Origin: Lysinibacillus sp. PLM2 | GTDB taxonomy: Bacteria > Bacillota > Bacilli > Bacillales_A > Planococcaceae | Length of the DNA: 64,000 nucleotides | NCBI GenBank assembly: GCA_023168345.1 | Contig: AP025689.1 | Coordinates: forward strand, 2,478,001 to 2,542,000 | Direction: 5' to 3' | Shown here: piece by piece, positions 28,976-35,895 of the stretch | Position numbering within the stretch: position 1 is the first letter of the stretch | Layout: each line of letters begins with the position of its first letter | Notes under the pieces: generated by a model | What the model was told of the DNA's origin: nothing | Seen by the model: the letters and a program-made list of their open reading frames with translations, nothing else | Databases searched by the model: none | Translations under genes and position numbers: made by a program

Positions 28976-29225
28976 AATAAAAAAAGCCTTCGCTCCCAAT
29001 AAGGGACGAAGACTTTAAATCTCGTGGTACCACCCTCGTTTATAAGCAAAAAAAGACATGCTTATATCTCGAGCACTGTAACGTACGTGAACGGCAGTGA
29101 TTAGCTGCACTCTGGATTAGCTTTCAGTTTTCACTTAACCGTAAAGATTCTTTCAGCCTAAGGAACCTCTTTCTGTTTCGGGAGAAAAAACTTACTTTTT
29201 CCATCATTGTTTTCATCATATTCTG
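28976..29225 (-). promoter_or_regulatory. T-box riboswitch, alanine, leader of alaS
   Basis: On the minus strand the T-box sequence AGGGTGGTACCACG is at about 29020-29035, followed by a terminator stem (about 28987-29012, AGTCTTCGTCCC with GGGAGCGAAGGCT) and T7. Stem I features lie 5' of it, including AGAAAGAGG and the AGGCTGAAAGAAT segment. By alignment with the hisS T-box the specifier is GCU at 29119-29121 (Ala). Uncharged tRNA-Ala should stabilise the antiterminator. Confidence 0.93.
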
Positions 29226-29231
29226 TTCTAA

Positions 29232-29260
29232 ATTATATGAGATGGAAAAGTATGTGTCAA
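29232..29260 (-). promoter_or_regulatory. Consensus SigA promoter of alaS T-box leader
   Basis: TTGACA (29255-29260), exactly 17 bp, TATAAT (29232-29237), both hexamers perfect on the minus strand. Initiation is expected near 29225, at the start of the T-box. Confidence 0.9.
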
Positions 29261-29426
29261 TTATAACTATCATTAACATCTTACATTTACTTATCCATAT
29301 TCAATGAATTCCCCAACTTCATCATGTTAAATCACATTTTACTTCAAAATTCATTATTCACTAGAAAACTTCTGAATGATATGGTGCTGTCATATACATA
29401 AAGTCGTATAGATTGGAGTGATACAT

Positions 29427-30116
29427 ATGGAATTGCTTTCAACTGAGTTTTTTTCTGCTGTGTTGACAATTATTTTTATTGATTTAGTTTTAGCTGGTGA
29501 TAATGCACTGTTGATTCGTTTAATTGCGAATAGTTTACCTATTAATCAGAAGAAAAAAGCAGTTCTACTAGGTACTTTTAGTGCGATTTTTGTACGAATT
29601 CTTTTAACAATTTTTGCAGTAAAATTACTACAAATTGATGGGCTACTTTTATTAGGAGGGGTTCTATTAATCTATATTTCTTACAAGCTACTTTTAGCAG
29701 ATAATTCACCGAAATTTAACCCCGGAAAGAAAGACTTTTGGGGAGCCATCGGTACGATTCTAGTGGCTGATTTATTAATGGGTATTGATAACATTATTGC
29801 TGTAGCGGGTGCATCGAATGGAGAAATATTACTTGTCGTAATAGGATTAACAATTTCCATTCCTATTATTGTTTGGGGAAGAGGAATCGTTATTCGTTTA
29901 CTAGAATTATTTCCGATTATCATTTTTATCGGAACTGGAATTTTAGCTTGGACTGCCGCTAAAATGATTGTCAAAGATAATTATGTCTCAGCTTTTTTCC
30001 CTTCACAAAGTGCAATAAATAAATTTGAAGCAATTGTAGTTTTAACAGTATTAATTGTTAGTGTTATTGTAAAGTTATATTTAATGTTTAAGAAGACAAA
30101 AATCGCCCAAAGCTAA
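29427..30116 (+). CDS. TerC/YjbE-family integral membrane protein
   Basis: 229 residues from ATG 29427 (GGAG eight bases upstream). It is predicted to have about seven membrane helices. The TerC family acidic motifs are present: LVLAGDNALLIR in the first part and VADLLMGIDNIIAVAGAS in the second, each with Asp and Asn inside a helix. Family members are linked to manganese export or metallation of exported proteins. I found no yybP-ykoY manganese riboswitch in the 170 bp upstream. Its terminator overlaps the end of the gene. Confidence 0.9.
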   Translation: MELLSTEFFSAVLTIIFIDLVLAGDNALLIRLIANSLPINQKKKAVLLGTFSAIFVRILLTIFAVKLLQIDGLLLLGGVLLIYISYKLLLADNSPKFNPGKKDFWGAIGTILVADLLMGIDNIIAVAGASNGEILLVVIGLTISIPIIVWGRGIVIRLLELFPIIIFIGTGILAWTAAKMIVKDNYVSAFFPSQSAINKFEAIVVLTVLIVSVIVKLYLMFKKTKIAQS

Positions 30117-30129
30117 GGGCGATTTTTTA
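30098..30129 (+). terminator. Terminator overlapping the end of the TerC-like gene
   Basis: Perfect 10-bp stem AAAATCGCCC with its complement, 8-base loop containing the stop codon, then T6 in total. Confidence 0.9.
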
Positions 30130-30183
30130 TACATTACTATAATCATACATTGCTTTTAAAAATGAATTCATTAAAAAGAGATA

Positions 30184-31206
30184 TTAATATATGATTTTTT
30201 TAATATCTTCTATTAACTCCATACATGCCTCTTTTGTAGTAGCCCAAGATGTAACAAATCGAATTACTATCTCTTCGCCGAGATCATCCCATACTTCAAA
30301 ATCATAAAGTTCTTTTAGTTTTTTTACATGCTCTCTTTTGAAAATAGGGAAGATTTGATTTGTTGAAGATTCACTTAACATTTTAACGTCAAGTTTTGTT
30401 AATTCTTCCGTTAATAAACTTGCTAACGCATTTTCATGTTGACCCATTTTAAAATATAAATCATCTTGGAATGCTCGTTCAAATTGGATACCAATTGAAT
30501 AACCCTTTGCAAGTAAAGCACCTTTATTTTTTATATGATAACGGAAGTATGGTTTTAACTCATCGTTAAAAATGACGATTCCCTCTCCGCTCATTAAACC
30601 AATCTTTGTTCCACCAATATACATGACATCACACAAATTTTTAAACATGTTAAATTTAACATCGCTAGCTGCAAGTCCACTTGAAAGTCTCGCACCATCT
30701 ATAAATAAATATAATTGGTGCTGTTGACAACAATCGTATAAAGCTTTTAGCTCTGAATAACTGTATACTGTCCCAATCTCAGTTGACTGCGAAATATAAA
30801 CCATACCTATTTTGACCATGTGTTCATCGGCATGAATTTTTAATGCTTTCTCAATATCCTCGGGTGTTAACTTACCGTCTACCCCTTCAGATGTATAAAC
30901 TTTATGTCCAGTTGCTTCAATTGCTCCGGTTTCATGAACATTTATATGACCTGTTGAGCAGGCAAGTACCGCTTCATATGGACGTAAAATAAAAGATATA
31001 ACAGATAGGTTTGCTTGTGTTCCACCAGTTACAAAATGTATATCACAATTTTCTGTTTCTAGTTTTCCTTTTATTAAATTTTTAGCATTCTCCGTATGTA
31101 CATCTAATCCATAGCCACTATTTTGTTCCTTACTTGCTTTTAAAAGTGCCTCAAGTATTTCCGGATGGCAAAGCTCGCTATAATCATTTCTAAAGCTGTA
31201 TTTCAT
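30184..31206 (-). CDS. Low-specificity threonine aldolase / beta-eliminating lyase family
   Basis: 340 residues, PLP-dependent fold type I. The probable Schiff-base lysine is in YIGGTKIGLM, the cofactor Asp in LFIDGARLSSGL, and VTGGTQANL is the phosphate-binding turn. Such enzymes split threonine into glycine and acetaldehyde, but close relatives have other substrates, so the specificity is open. It stands alone between convergent terC-like and spo0M. Confidence 0.88.
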   Translation of the reverse strand: MKYSFRNDYSELCHPEILEALLKASKEQNSGYGLDVHTENAKNLIKGKLETENCDIHFVTGGTQANLSVISFILRPYEAVLACSTGHINVHETGAIEATGHKVYTSEGVDGKLTPEDIEKALKIHADEHMVKIGMVYISQSTEIGTVYSYSELKALYDCCQQHQLYLFIDGARLSSGLAASDVKFNMFKNLCDVMYIGGTKIGLMSGEGIVIFNDELKPYFRYHIKNKGALLAKGYSIGIQFERAFQDDLYFKMGQHENALASLLTEELTKLDVKMLSESSTNQIFPIFKREHVKKLKELYDFEVWDDLGEEIVIRFVTSWATTKEACMELIEDIKKIIY

Positions 31207-31317
31207 AATTTAACCCTCTTTACTTTCGTTCATAGAACTTTATTTATCATTTACTATAAACTATTTATCTAAATTATGAAAATATAACTTTCAGAATTTT
31301 ATCTTTCTTTCCACTAT

Positions 31318-31349
31318 TAAAAAAGCCCAAGAGAAAAAATCTCCTGAGC
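31318..31349 (-). terminator. Terminator of spo0M
   Basis: 10-bp stem with two G-U pairs (GCTCAGGAGA with TCTCTTGGGC on the minus strand), then T6. Confidence 0.75.
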
Positions 31350-31365
31350 AGTTGAGTACTAATTG

Positions 31366-32136
31366 TTAAGAATATTTTGCTATCGTTTGTTGTAATCGAT
31401 CTCGTAAATACGGAATATCTTGAAGAGCGAATGTTAATCGAACATGGCTTTCATCAGCATCTAATGCTTCAGCCAAAAATCCACCAAAACCTCGAGCACG
31501 GCGGTCAACCTGCATTAAAATCTCCACATTATTTTCCGATTGAGATAGGAATACGATTTCCAATTCGTCTAATCTTCCACGGAACATCCCGCTAACTGGA
31601 ACAAATTCAAATTCCTGAATGAAAGGATATTTACCACTATAGCGATAGGATGCTTTTTCACATTCCGCTTTACGCAATGTAAATCCAAGATCTGTAACGG
31701 CATTTAATAAACTAGAGGCTAAACGTGATGGTCTTATTTCGATGTAGTCCTTATCTTCAGAATCTGCACCACTTCGAATATCTAATTCTGTTTTTATCCA
31801 TACACGGGTACTACCAACTGTAATAGGCATCTCATATGGTAATTGAAAAGAAAATGGAATTGTTTTTCTTTCATTCGGTGCAATTTTAAATGGTTCACTT
31901 ACACGAAAATGCTCAATAGGTGCTTTTGAAGTGTATTTCGTATCATCTAATTCTTTAATATAGGTAGTATAAAGTGTTAAATAAATTGCATCTACTGTTT
32001 GTTCAACATTACCTCCATAGATTTCTACTTCACCGCGAACAATTTCTCCAGCCTCATAGGATGATTTTTCTAGTTTCGTATCTACTTTAGAAGATCCGAT
32101 TCCCACACTCGCAAGTATCTTGTTAAAAAACGACAT
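31366..32136 (-). CDS. spo0M: Sporulation control protein Spo0M
   Basis: 256 residues, the same length as B. subtilis Spo0M (about 258). The arrestin-like N-terminal domain starts MSFFNKILASVGIGSSKVDT, with LEKSSYEAGEIVRGEVEIYGG, and the C-terminal half contains the helical end DIPYLRDRLQQTIAKYS. Spo0M affects stage 0 sporulation and cell division in B. subtilis; the mechanism is unclear. It follows a DUF1801 gene after 76 bp on the same strand. Confidence 0.94.
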   Translation of the reverse strand: MSFFNKILASVGIGSSKVDTKLEKSSYEAGEIVRGEVEIYGGNVEQTVDAIYLTLYTTYIKELDDTKYTSKAPIEHFRVSEPFKIAPNERKTIPFSFQLPYEMPITVGSTRVWIKTELDIRSGADSEDKDYIEIRPSRLASSLLNAVTDLGFTLRKAECEKASYRYSGKYPFIQEFEFVPVSGMFRGRLDELEIVFLSQSENNVEILMQVDRRARGFGGFLAEALDADESHVRLTFALQDIPYLRDRLQQTIAKYS

Positions 32137-32212
32137 TCAATACGCCCTCCTTGAATTTACATCTCATTAATAATTTATTTTACGATATAATTAACAAAAT
32201 GTTTCATTAAAT

Positions 32213-32641
32213 TTAATTTTTTGAATACAGATTTTTCAAAAATTTAATAGATTGTGTTATACATTCTTTTAAAACATCCTCATTCACATCCGAAAGCTTG
32301 TTGATATAAACACAACCTTTACCAGAAGTATGCTTACCAAATCGTTTTAATCGTTCTGCACGATCGGGATCTCCTGTTGCAAAATATAAACTGATTTTTG
32401 ACTTTCTAGGTGAAAAACCGACAAAAGGTGCATCCCCTTCGTGACCAGATGGATACTTATAATGATAAGATCCAAATCCGATAATTGAAGGTCCCCACAT
32501 TTTCGCTTCAAACCCTGACGTTTCTTCAAAGATTTTTAATAATTTATACGCATCTTCACGTTTTTTTTCATTATCCACTGATTCAATGAATTCAATTACA
32601 CTTTTACTTGTTTCTTTCATCTTCTGTTCGTATTTTGACAT
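32213..32641 (-). CDS. DUF1801 (YdhG-like) protein
   Basis: 142 residues. The block WGPSIIGFGSYHYKYPSGHEGDAPFVGFSPRKSKISLY is typical of DUF1801, a small alpha/beta domain related to the frataxin/YdhG fold. The C-terminal GKGCVYINKLSDVNEDVLKECI also fits. The function is unknown. GGAGG-type ribosome binding site is close to the ATG. The dispersed repeat starts about 115 bp upstream. Confidence 0.87.
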   Translation of the reverse strand: MSKYEQKMKETSKSVIEFIESVDNEKKREDAYKLLKIFEETSGFEAKMWGPSIIGFGSYHYKYPSGHEGDAPFVGFSPRKSKISLYFATGDPDRAERLKRFGKHTSGKGCVYINKLSDVNEDVLKECITQSIKFLKNLYSKN

Positions 32642-32757
32642 GGAAATTCCTCCTAACGGTCATTTGAAAAAGTATATCAGTAACCAATATCGGATGGAAG
32701 CAGTAGGTCCATTGATAATTTCAATAACTGTTGTAGGTTTTGTAGCCAAAAGAAAAA

Positions 32758-33020
32758 GAGGTTGGGACAAAACAAAAAAGCATCATTTTTCCTGATAGAA
32801 AAATGATGCTTTTTTGATATAAAGAAAATTGATTTCCGTTACGGGGACGCTTTCCGCGGGCCCGGCTAGAGCCTCCTCGTCGCTTTGCTCTTGCGGGGTC
32901 TCGAATCACGGGCTGTTCCCGCAGGAGTCGCCCCTACACTCCAATCAATTTTTAAACATAACATTTTTTTATTACTGGTATAAGCGAATTCTTTAAAAAA
33001 CCCACTTATGTCCCAGCCTC
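32758..33020. repeat. Dispersed repeat family, copy 1 (263 bp, terminal inverted repeats)
   Basis: The ends are GAGGTTGGGACA (32758-32769) and TGTCCCAGCCTC (33009-33020), inverted with 11 of 12 matches. Inside, from the left, are a strong 17-bp hairpin (32775-32816, T6 on both strands) and then a 10-bp inverted repeat (AAAATTGATT at 32825-32834, complement at 32943-32952). The latter encloses a GC-rich core with GAGCCTCCTC, GCTTTGCT and GCGGGG at 32869-32898. The same ends and core blocks recur at 50139-50564. No ORF is convincing. It looks like a MITE-like or structured-RNA repeat. Confidence 0.75.
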
Positions 33021-33073
33021 CTTTCTTACCTCCAGTCAAGAGGTTTTTATTAAATAATTAATATAGGGAGATG

Positions 33074-33117
33074 AATTTATTGTTTGGGAGGGGGTACCCC
33101 CTCCCAAACAATAAATT
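33074..33117. repeat. Perfect 44-bp palindrome
   Basis: Every base from 33074 to 33095 pairs with 33117 to 33096, with no loop. The centre is GGGGGTACCCCC and the outer part is AT-rich. It lies between the dispersed repeat and the IS110-family gene. A short plus-strand hairpin with T5 (33029-33051) precedes it. Confidence 0.9.
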
Positions 33118-33126
33118 TTGCATGCC

Positions 33127-33164
33127 AAAAAGACCTAACGAAAATAGATTTTTTTCGCAAGGCC
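33127..33164 (-). terminator. Probable terminator of the IS110 transposase gene
   Basis: On the minus strand CCTTGCGAAAA pairs with TTTTCGTTAGG, followed by TCTTTTT; it lies about 30 bp after the stop codon. Confidence 0.6.
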
Positions 33165-33189
33165 ATCTATGTTATAGTTAGATTAGTCG

Positions 33190-34410
33190 TTATGCATTGC
33201 TAGTAGCTGTGCAATAATTGTATGGTAGATTGTATAGAATAAGGTGAAGGACCAATTTCAAGAACTTATTCATACATGCTATTATTGCAACCTTATGAGG
33301 TTTTCTCTGGGGTTGCGTTTTTAATTTGTCGTAATAATCAACGAGATGGTTTTTTGTAGTTTTGCGCAATGTAATCATTGATTTGACCATAAAAAATAAG
33401 ATTTTTCGTAGTTTCTTATTTCCTCGCTTATTAATGCGATCTTGATAACGCGTGTTACCTGATTGATACGTCATAATATCAATCCCAACGTAGGCGTTTA
33501 ATTGCTTATTATTTTTAAAGCGGCGAATATCTCCTAACTCACCAATAATACGGACAGCAGTTGTATCTCCGATACCAGGGAATGAACGAAGAATTTTATA
33601 TTCTGTTCGTCCTTCTGAGAGTTCGACCATCTGTTTAACAAGTTGTTCTTTTTTCTCTTTTAATTCTGCAATACGTTTTGCGTAATCCTTTACTTGTTCG
33701 CATCGGATATCCATTGGTGATATAGCAGGATACGATTCTTTCGCAGCTTCTAATAAAACAATCGCTTTTTCTTCAGCTCGCTTTAAAGAAAGGTTTTTAC
33801 GTGTGTTTTCTTTTAATCTATTTTTGATTATGGTTTTAGAGTGTTTAAGTAGTATTGCTGGATGTGGATAAAGTTGAACAATGTTTAGAAACAGTGCCGA
33901 TTTTGGTGTAATGAGATTTTCTAACTCTGGAAAACTCAGTTGTAAAATGGCATGCATCCGATTCCGTAAATGATTCATTTCTGTATCCACTTCATCATAA
34001 TATCGTGTGAATGCACGCATCTGTTCGTAGTATTCTTCTTGTTGATATGTATAGTCGCGATTCATATTAAAATGGGTTTTAGCTAACTCATGAGCATCAC
34101 TTTTATCTGTTTTATGACGTCGCATGGAGGCCATTTGTAGGTTTGCTTCTAATGGATTCATCCGGCTATACCGATACCCATAATCACGTAAAAACTTCTC
34201 TAACCCTTTTGAATATACGCCTGTCGCTTCAAATACAATTTCAGGTGCTTGTCCATCTAACATTGTTAACTCTTTTAGTCGTTCATGGAGAGTTAAAAAG
34301 CTAGTGCGATTATGTTCCAATTCTCCTTCAAATTCACAGTGTTTATAACGATCATAGACCGTCATTGTACTTTTTCCCATACTTACATCAAAAGCTATGA
34401 CATGTTTCAT
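33190..34410 (-). CDS. IS110-family DEDD transposase
   Basis: 406 residues. The N-terminal RuvC-like domain has Asp in IAFDVSMGKS, Glu in IVFEATGVYSKGLEKFL and DKSDA; the C-terminal Transposase_20 domain has the conserved RSFPGIGDTTAVRIIGELGD and the serine-bearing YQSGNTRYQDRINKRGNKKLRK. IS110 recombinases use a structured guide (bridge) RNA encoded in their non-coding end. The gene appears full length and free of stops, so the element may be active. Confidence 0.95.
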   Translation of the reverse strand: MKHVIAFDVSMGKSTMTVYDRYKHCEFEGELEHNRTSFLTLHERLKELTMLDGQAPEIVFEATGVYSKGLEKFLRDYGYRYSRMNPLEANLQMASMRRHKTDKSDAHELAKTHFNMNRDYTYQQEEYYEQMRAFTRYYDEVDTEMNHLRNRMHAILQLSFPELENLITPKSALFLNIVQLYPHPAILLKHSKTIIKNRLKENTRKNLSLKRAEEKAIVLLEAAKESYPAISPMDIRCEQVKDYAKRIAELKEKKEQLVKQMVELSEGRTEYKILRSFPGIGDTTAVRIIGELGDIRRFKNNKQLNAYVGIDIMTYQSGNTRYQDRINKRGNKKLRKILFFMVKSMITLRKTTKNHLVDYYDKLKTQPQRKPHKVAIIACMNKFLKLVLHLILYNLPYNYCTATSNA

Positions 34411-34597
34411 TTATTTGTCTCCTTATTGCCAATCATAGAAGTCTTCACAATTACCTTATCGATTCCATTTTCTTATACACGATCTCTTTGGACCCAACAT
34501 ACTAAACTGATTCAAATAAGGATGTGAAGTTGGTCTGTTTATAATTCGGACTCTAATAGGTCCCAGAGGCTGGTCGACCTTCCTTCACTTCTACTAT
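34411..34597 (-). ncRNA. Candidate bridge RNA region of the IS110 element
   Basis: 187 bp lie upstream of the transposase ATG with no ORF. In IS110-group elements this 5' region encodes the bridge RNA that pairs with donor and target DNA. Short pairings are visible, for example CCAG/CTGG and CTCT/AGAG around 34545-34575 and the GGTCGACC palindrome at about 34573-34580. No covariance model was run; the call rests on position and family knowledge. Confidence 0.35.
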
Positions 34598-34640
34598 AAA
34601 AAAATAGTAGCACAAACCATGGCCTTGGTTTGTACTACTA
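34598..34640 (-). terminator. Terminator of the SIMPL-domain gene
   Basis: Stem TAGTAG-ACAAACCA with its complement around GGCC; T7 follows on the minus strand. Confidence 0.88.
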
Positions 34641-34658
34641 ATGTTAGTATGTTTATCG

Positions 34659-35309
34659 TTAGTACTTAAACTTTACACTTAATCTTGCACTAATAGTGAT
34701 TAACCCTTGTTCAATGGGTGTTTGATAAGTTTCTTGAGTTGACAATGATGCTACCCTAAGCATAACAGGTGGTGATTCTTCACTTTCTTCAATAATTTCG
34801 ATTGGTTCTGGATAGTATGATAACTTCATTGTTTGCGCTAATGTGTTTGCCTTTGACACAGCGTTCATAAAGGCAATTTGAAGAGCTTGATGATAATAGT
34901 TATTTTCATTATCTAATTTAAATTCCACAGAAGATATACGATTGGCACCATTTTTCACAGCAACATCGATTACCCTTCCCACTTGGCTAATATTAACTAC
35001 TTTTACGGTAATAGCATTTGATACCTCATAGCCTCTAAATACTTGTTTACCTTCAATGTAATCATATCTTGGAAAAATATTATACGAAGCCGTTTGAATA
35101 TTTTCACGATTAATGTTCATTTCTAGCAATGCTTGAATAACTTGATTCATTAATCTTGCATTTTCATTTTGGGCTTCACTAATTTCCATTCCTTGTGTTA
35201 CAACTTCTATACGTAATTCAGCGTAATTAGGTGCAACCTGTAGCTCACCAATGCCAGTAACCGTTATGATCCGAGTTTTTGAAACGGATGGATGTTTCGA
35301 ATTTCTCAA
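34659..35309 (-). CDS. SIMPL-domain (DUF541) protein
   Basis: 216 residues. The SIMPL signature is present: ITVTGIGELQVAPNYAELRIEV, an Asn/Arg-rich helix, and GYEVSNAITVKV. Members are often periplasmic or surface proteins of unclear role; here no signal peptide is visible. The frame starts with ATG at 35327 overlapping dinB by 4 bp. However, GGGAGGTG within those first codons is ideally spaced for TTG at 35309, so that is the likely start. Confidence 0.85.
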   Translation of the reverse strand: MRNSKHPSVSKTRIITVTGIGELQVAPNYAELRIEVVTQGMEISEAQNENARLMNQVIQALLEMNINRENIQTASYNIFPRYDYIEGKQVFRGYEVSNAITVKVVNISQVGRVIDVAVKNGANRISSVEFKLDNENNYYHQALQIAFMNAVSKANTLAQTMKLSYYPEPIEIIEESEESPPVMLRVASLSTQETYQTPIEQGLITISARLSVKFKY

Positions 35310-35323
35310 TAAAGACACCTCCC

Positions 35324-35776
35324 TCATGTTCGAACATAATGTATAAAATCTATCATGACAGGTTCAAATCCTAATAATCGAAGTCGTCCATTAATTTGCC
35401 CGCGATGATAATGTCCATGTAATGCTACATGGGTTAAAATTTCTCGAATGGTGTTTTGAAATTCATGACCTTTACTATTCTTATATTTAATTATTGTCTC
35501 TAAATCATCATCTGAAATCGAAATTAAATAGGTGATAATATTCTCCTCGTTTAGCTTAACTAGCTTCGAACATTGTTCTAGGTCAATATCTTTCCAAATA
35601 GGTATGTGCGAGCTTTCTAAACCCTGTAATCTAGTTAACCAGACATTTTCAGCAAAAAGAATGTGGGAAAATATACGAATAACTTCTTGTTGTTCTTCTC
35701 TCATCGTATGCAAGCCATCTAAAATTCGTTTATTTGCCCAAATCAAATGCTCAAACATTTTTTGAATTGATTCCAA
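35324..35776 (-). CDS. DinB-family protein
   Basis: 150 residues from TTG 35776 (GAGGGAG eight bases upstream); the frame is open to 35812. The four-helix DinB fold shows the usual metal-binding histidines: one in FSHILFAENVW and two in VALHGHYHRGQI. Many members are thiol transferases or hydrolases; the substrate is unknown here. It is translationally coupled to the SIMPL gene. Confidence 0.86.
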   Translation of the reverse strand: MESIQKMFEHLIWANKRILDGLHTMREEQQEVIRIFSHILFAENVWLTRLQGLESSHIPIWKDIDLEQCSKLVKLNEENIITYLISISDDDLETIIKYKNSKGHEFQNTIREILTHVALHGHYHRGQINGRLRLLGFEPVMIDFIHYVRT

Positions 35777-35849
35777 ACAAAGCGCTCCCTCTATACATTT
35801 TCTCCTCAACATATGCTTTTTTCTTAAATAGATGAATCATTGATAAATA

Positions 35850-35879
35850 AAAAAACCCATTCATTTGAATAGGTTTTTA
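35850..35879 (-). terminator. Terminator of recD2
   Basis: Stem AAAAACCCATT with AATAGGTTTTT (one mismatch), T5 on the minus strand, 17 bp past the stop codon. Confidence 0.8.
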
Positions 35880-35895
35880 AGTCTAGATGATTTTC

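Larger units (their letters stand above)
33118..34597 (-). mobile_element. IS110-family insertion sequence (ends approximate)
   Basis: The transposase gene with about 70 bp downstream and about 190 bp upstream of non-coding DNA. IS110 elements lack long terminal inverted repeats, so the ends cannot be fixed from one copy. The left limit is set by the palindrome and the right limit by the terminator of the neighbouring SIMPL gene. It splits the spo0M-DUF1801 block from SIMPL-dinB-recD2. Confidence 0.7.

Noticed and set aside
29261..29426. Manganese (yybP-ykoY) riboswitch before the TerC-like gene
   Set aside because: No conserved yybP-ykoY sequence or terminator/expression platform is visible in the 166 bp.
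32347..32529. 60-codon ORF inside the DUF1801 gene, same strand, different frame
   Set aside because: Shadow of the DUF1801 gene in another frame; no ribosome binding site.
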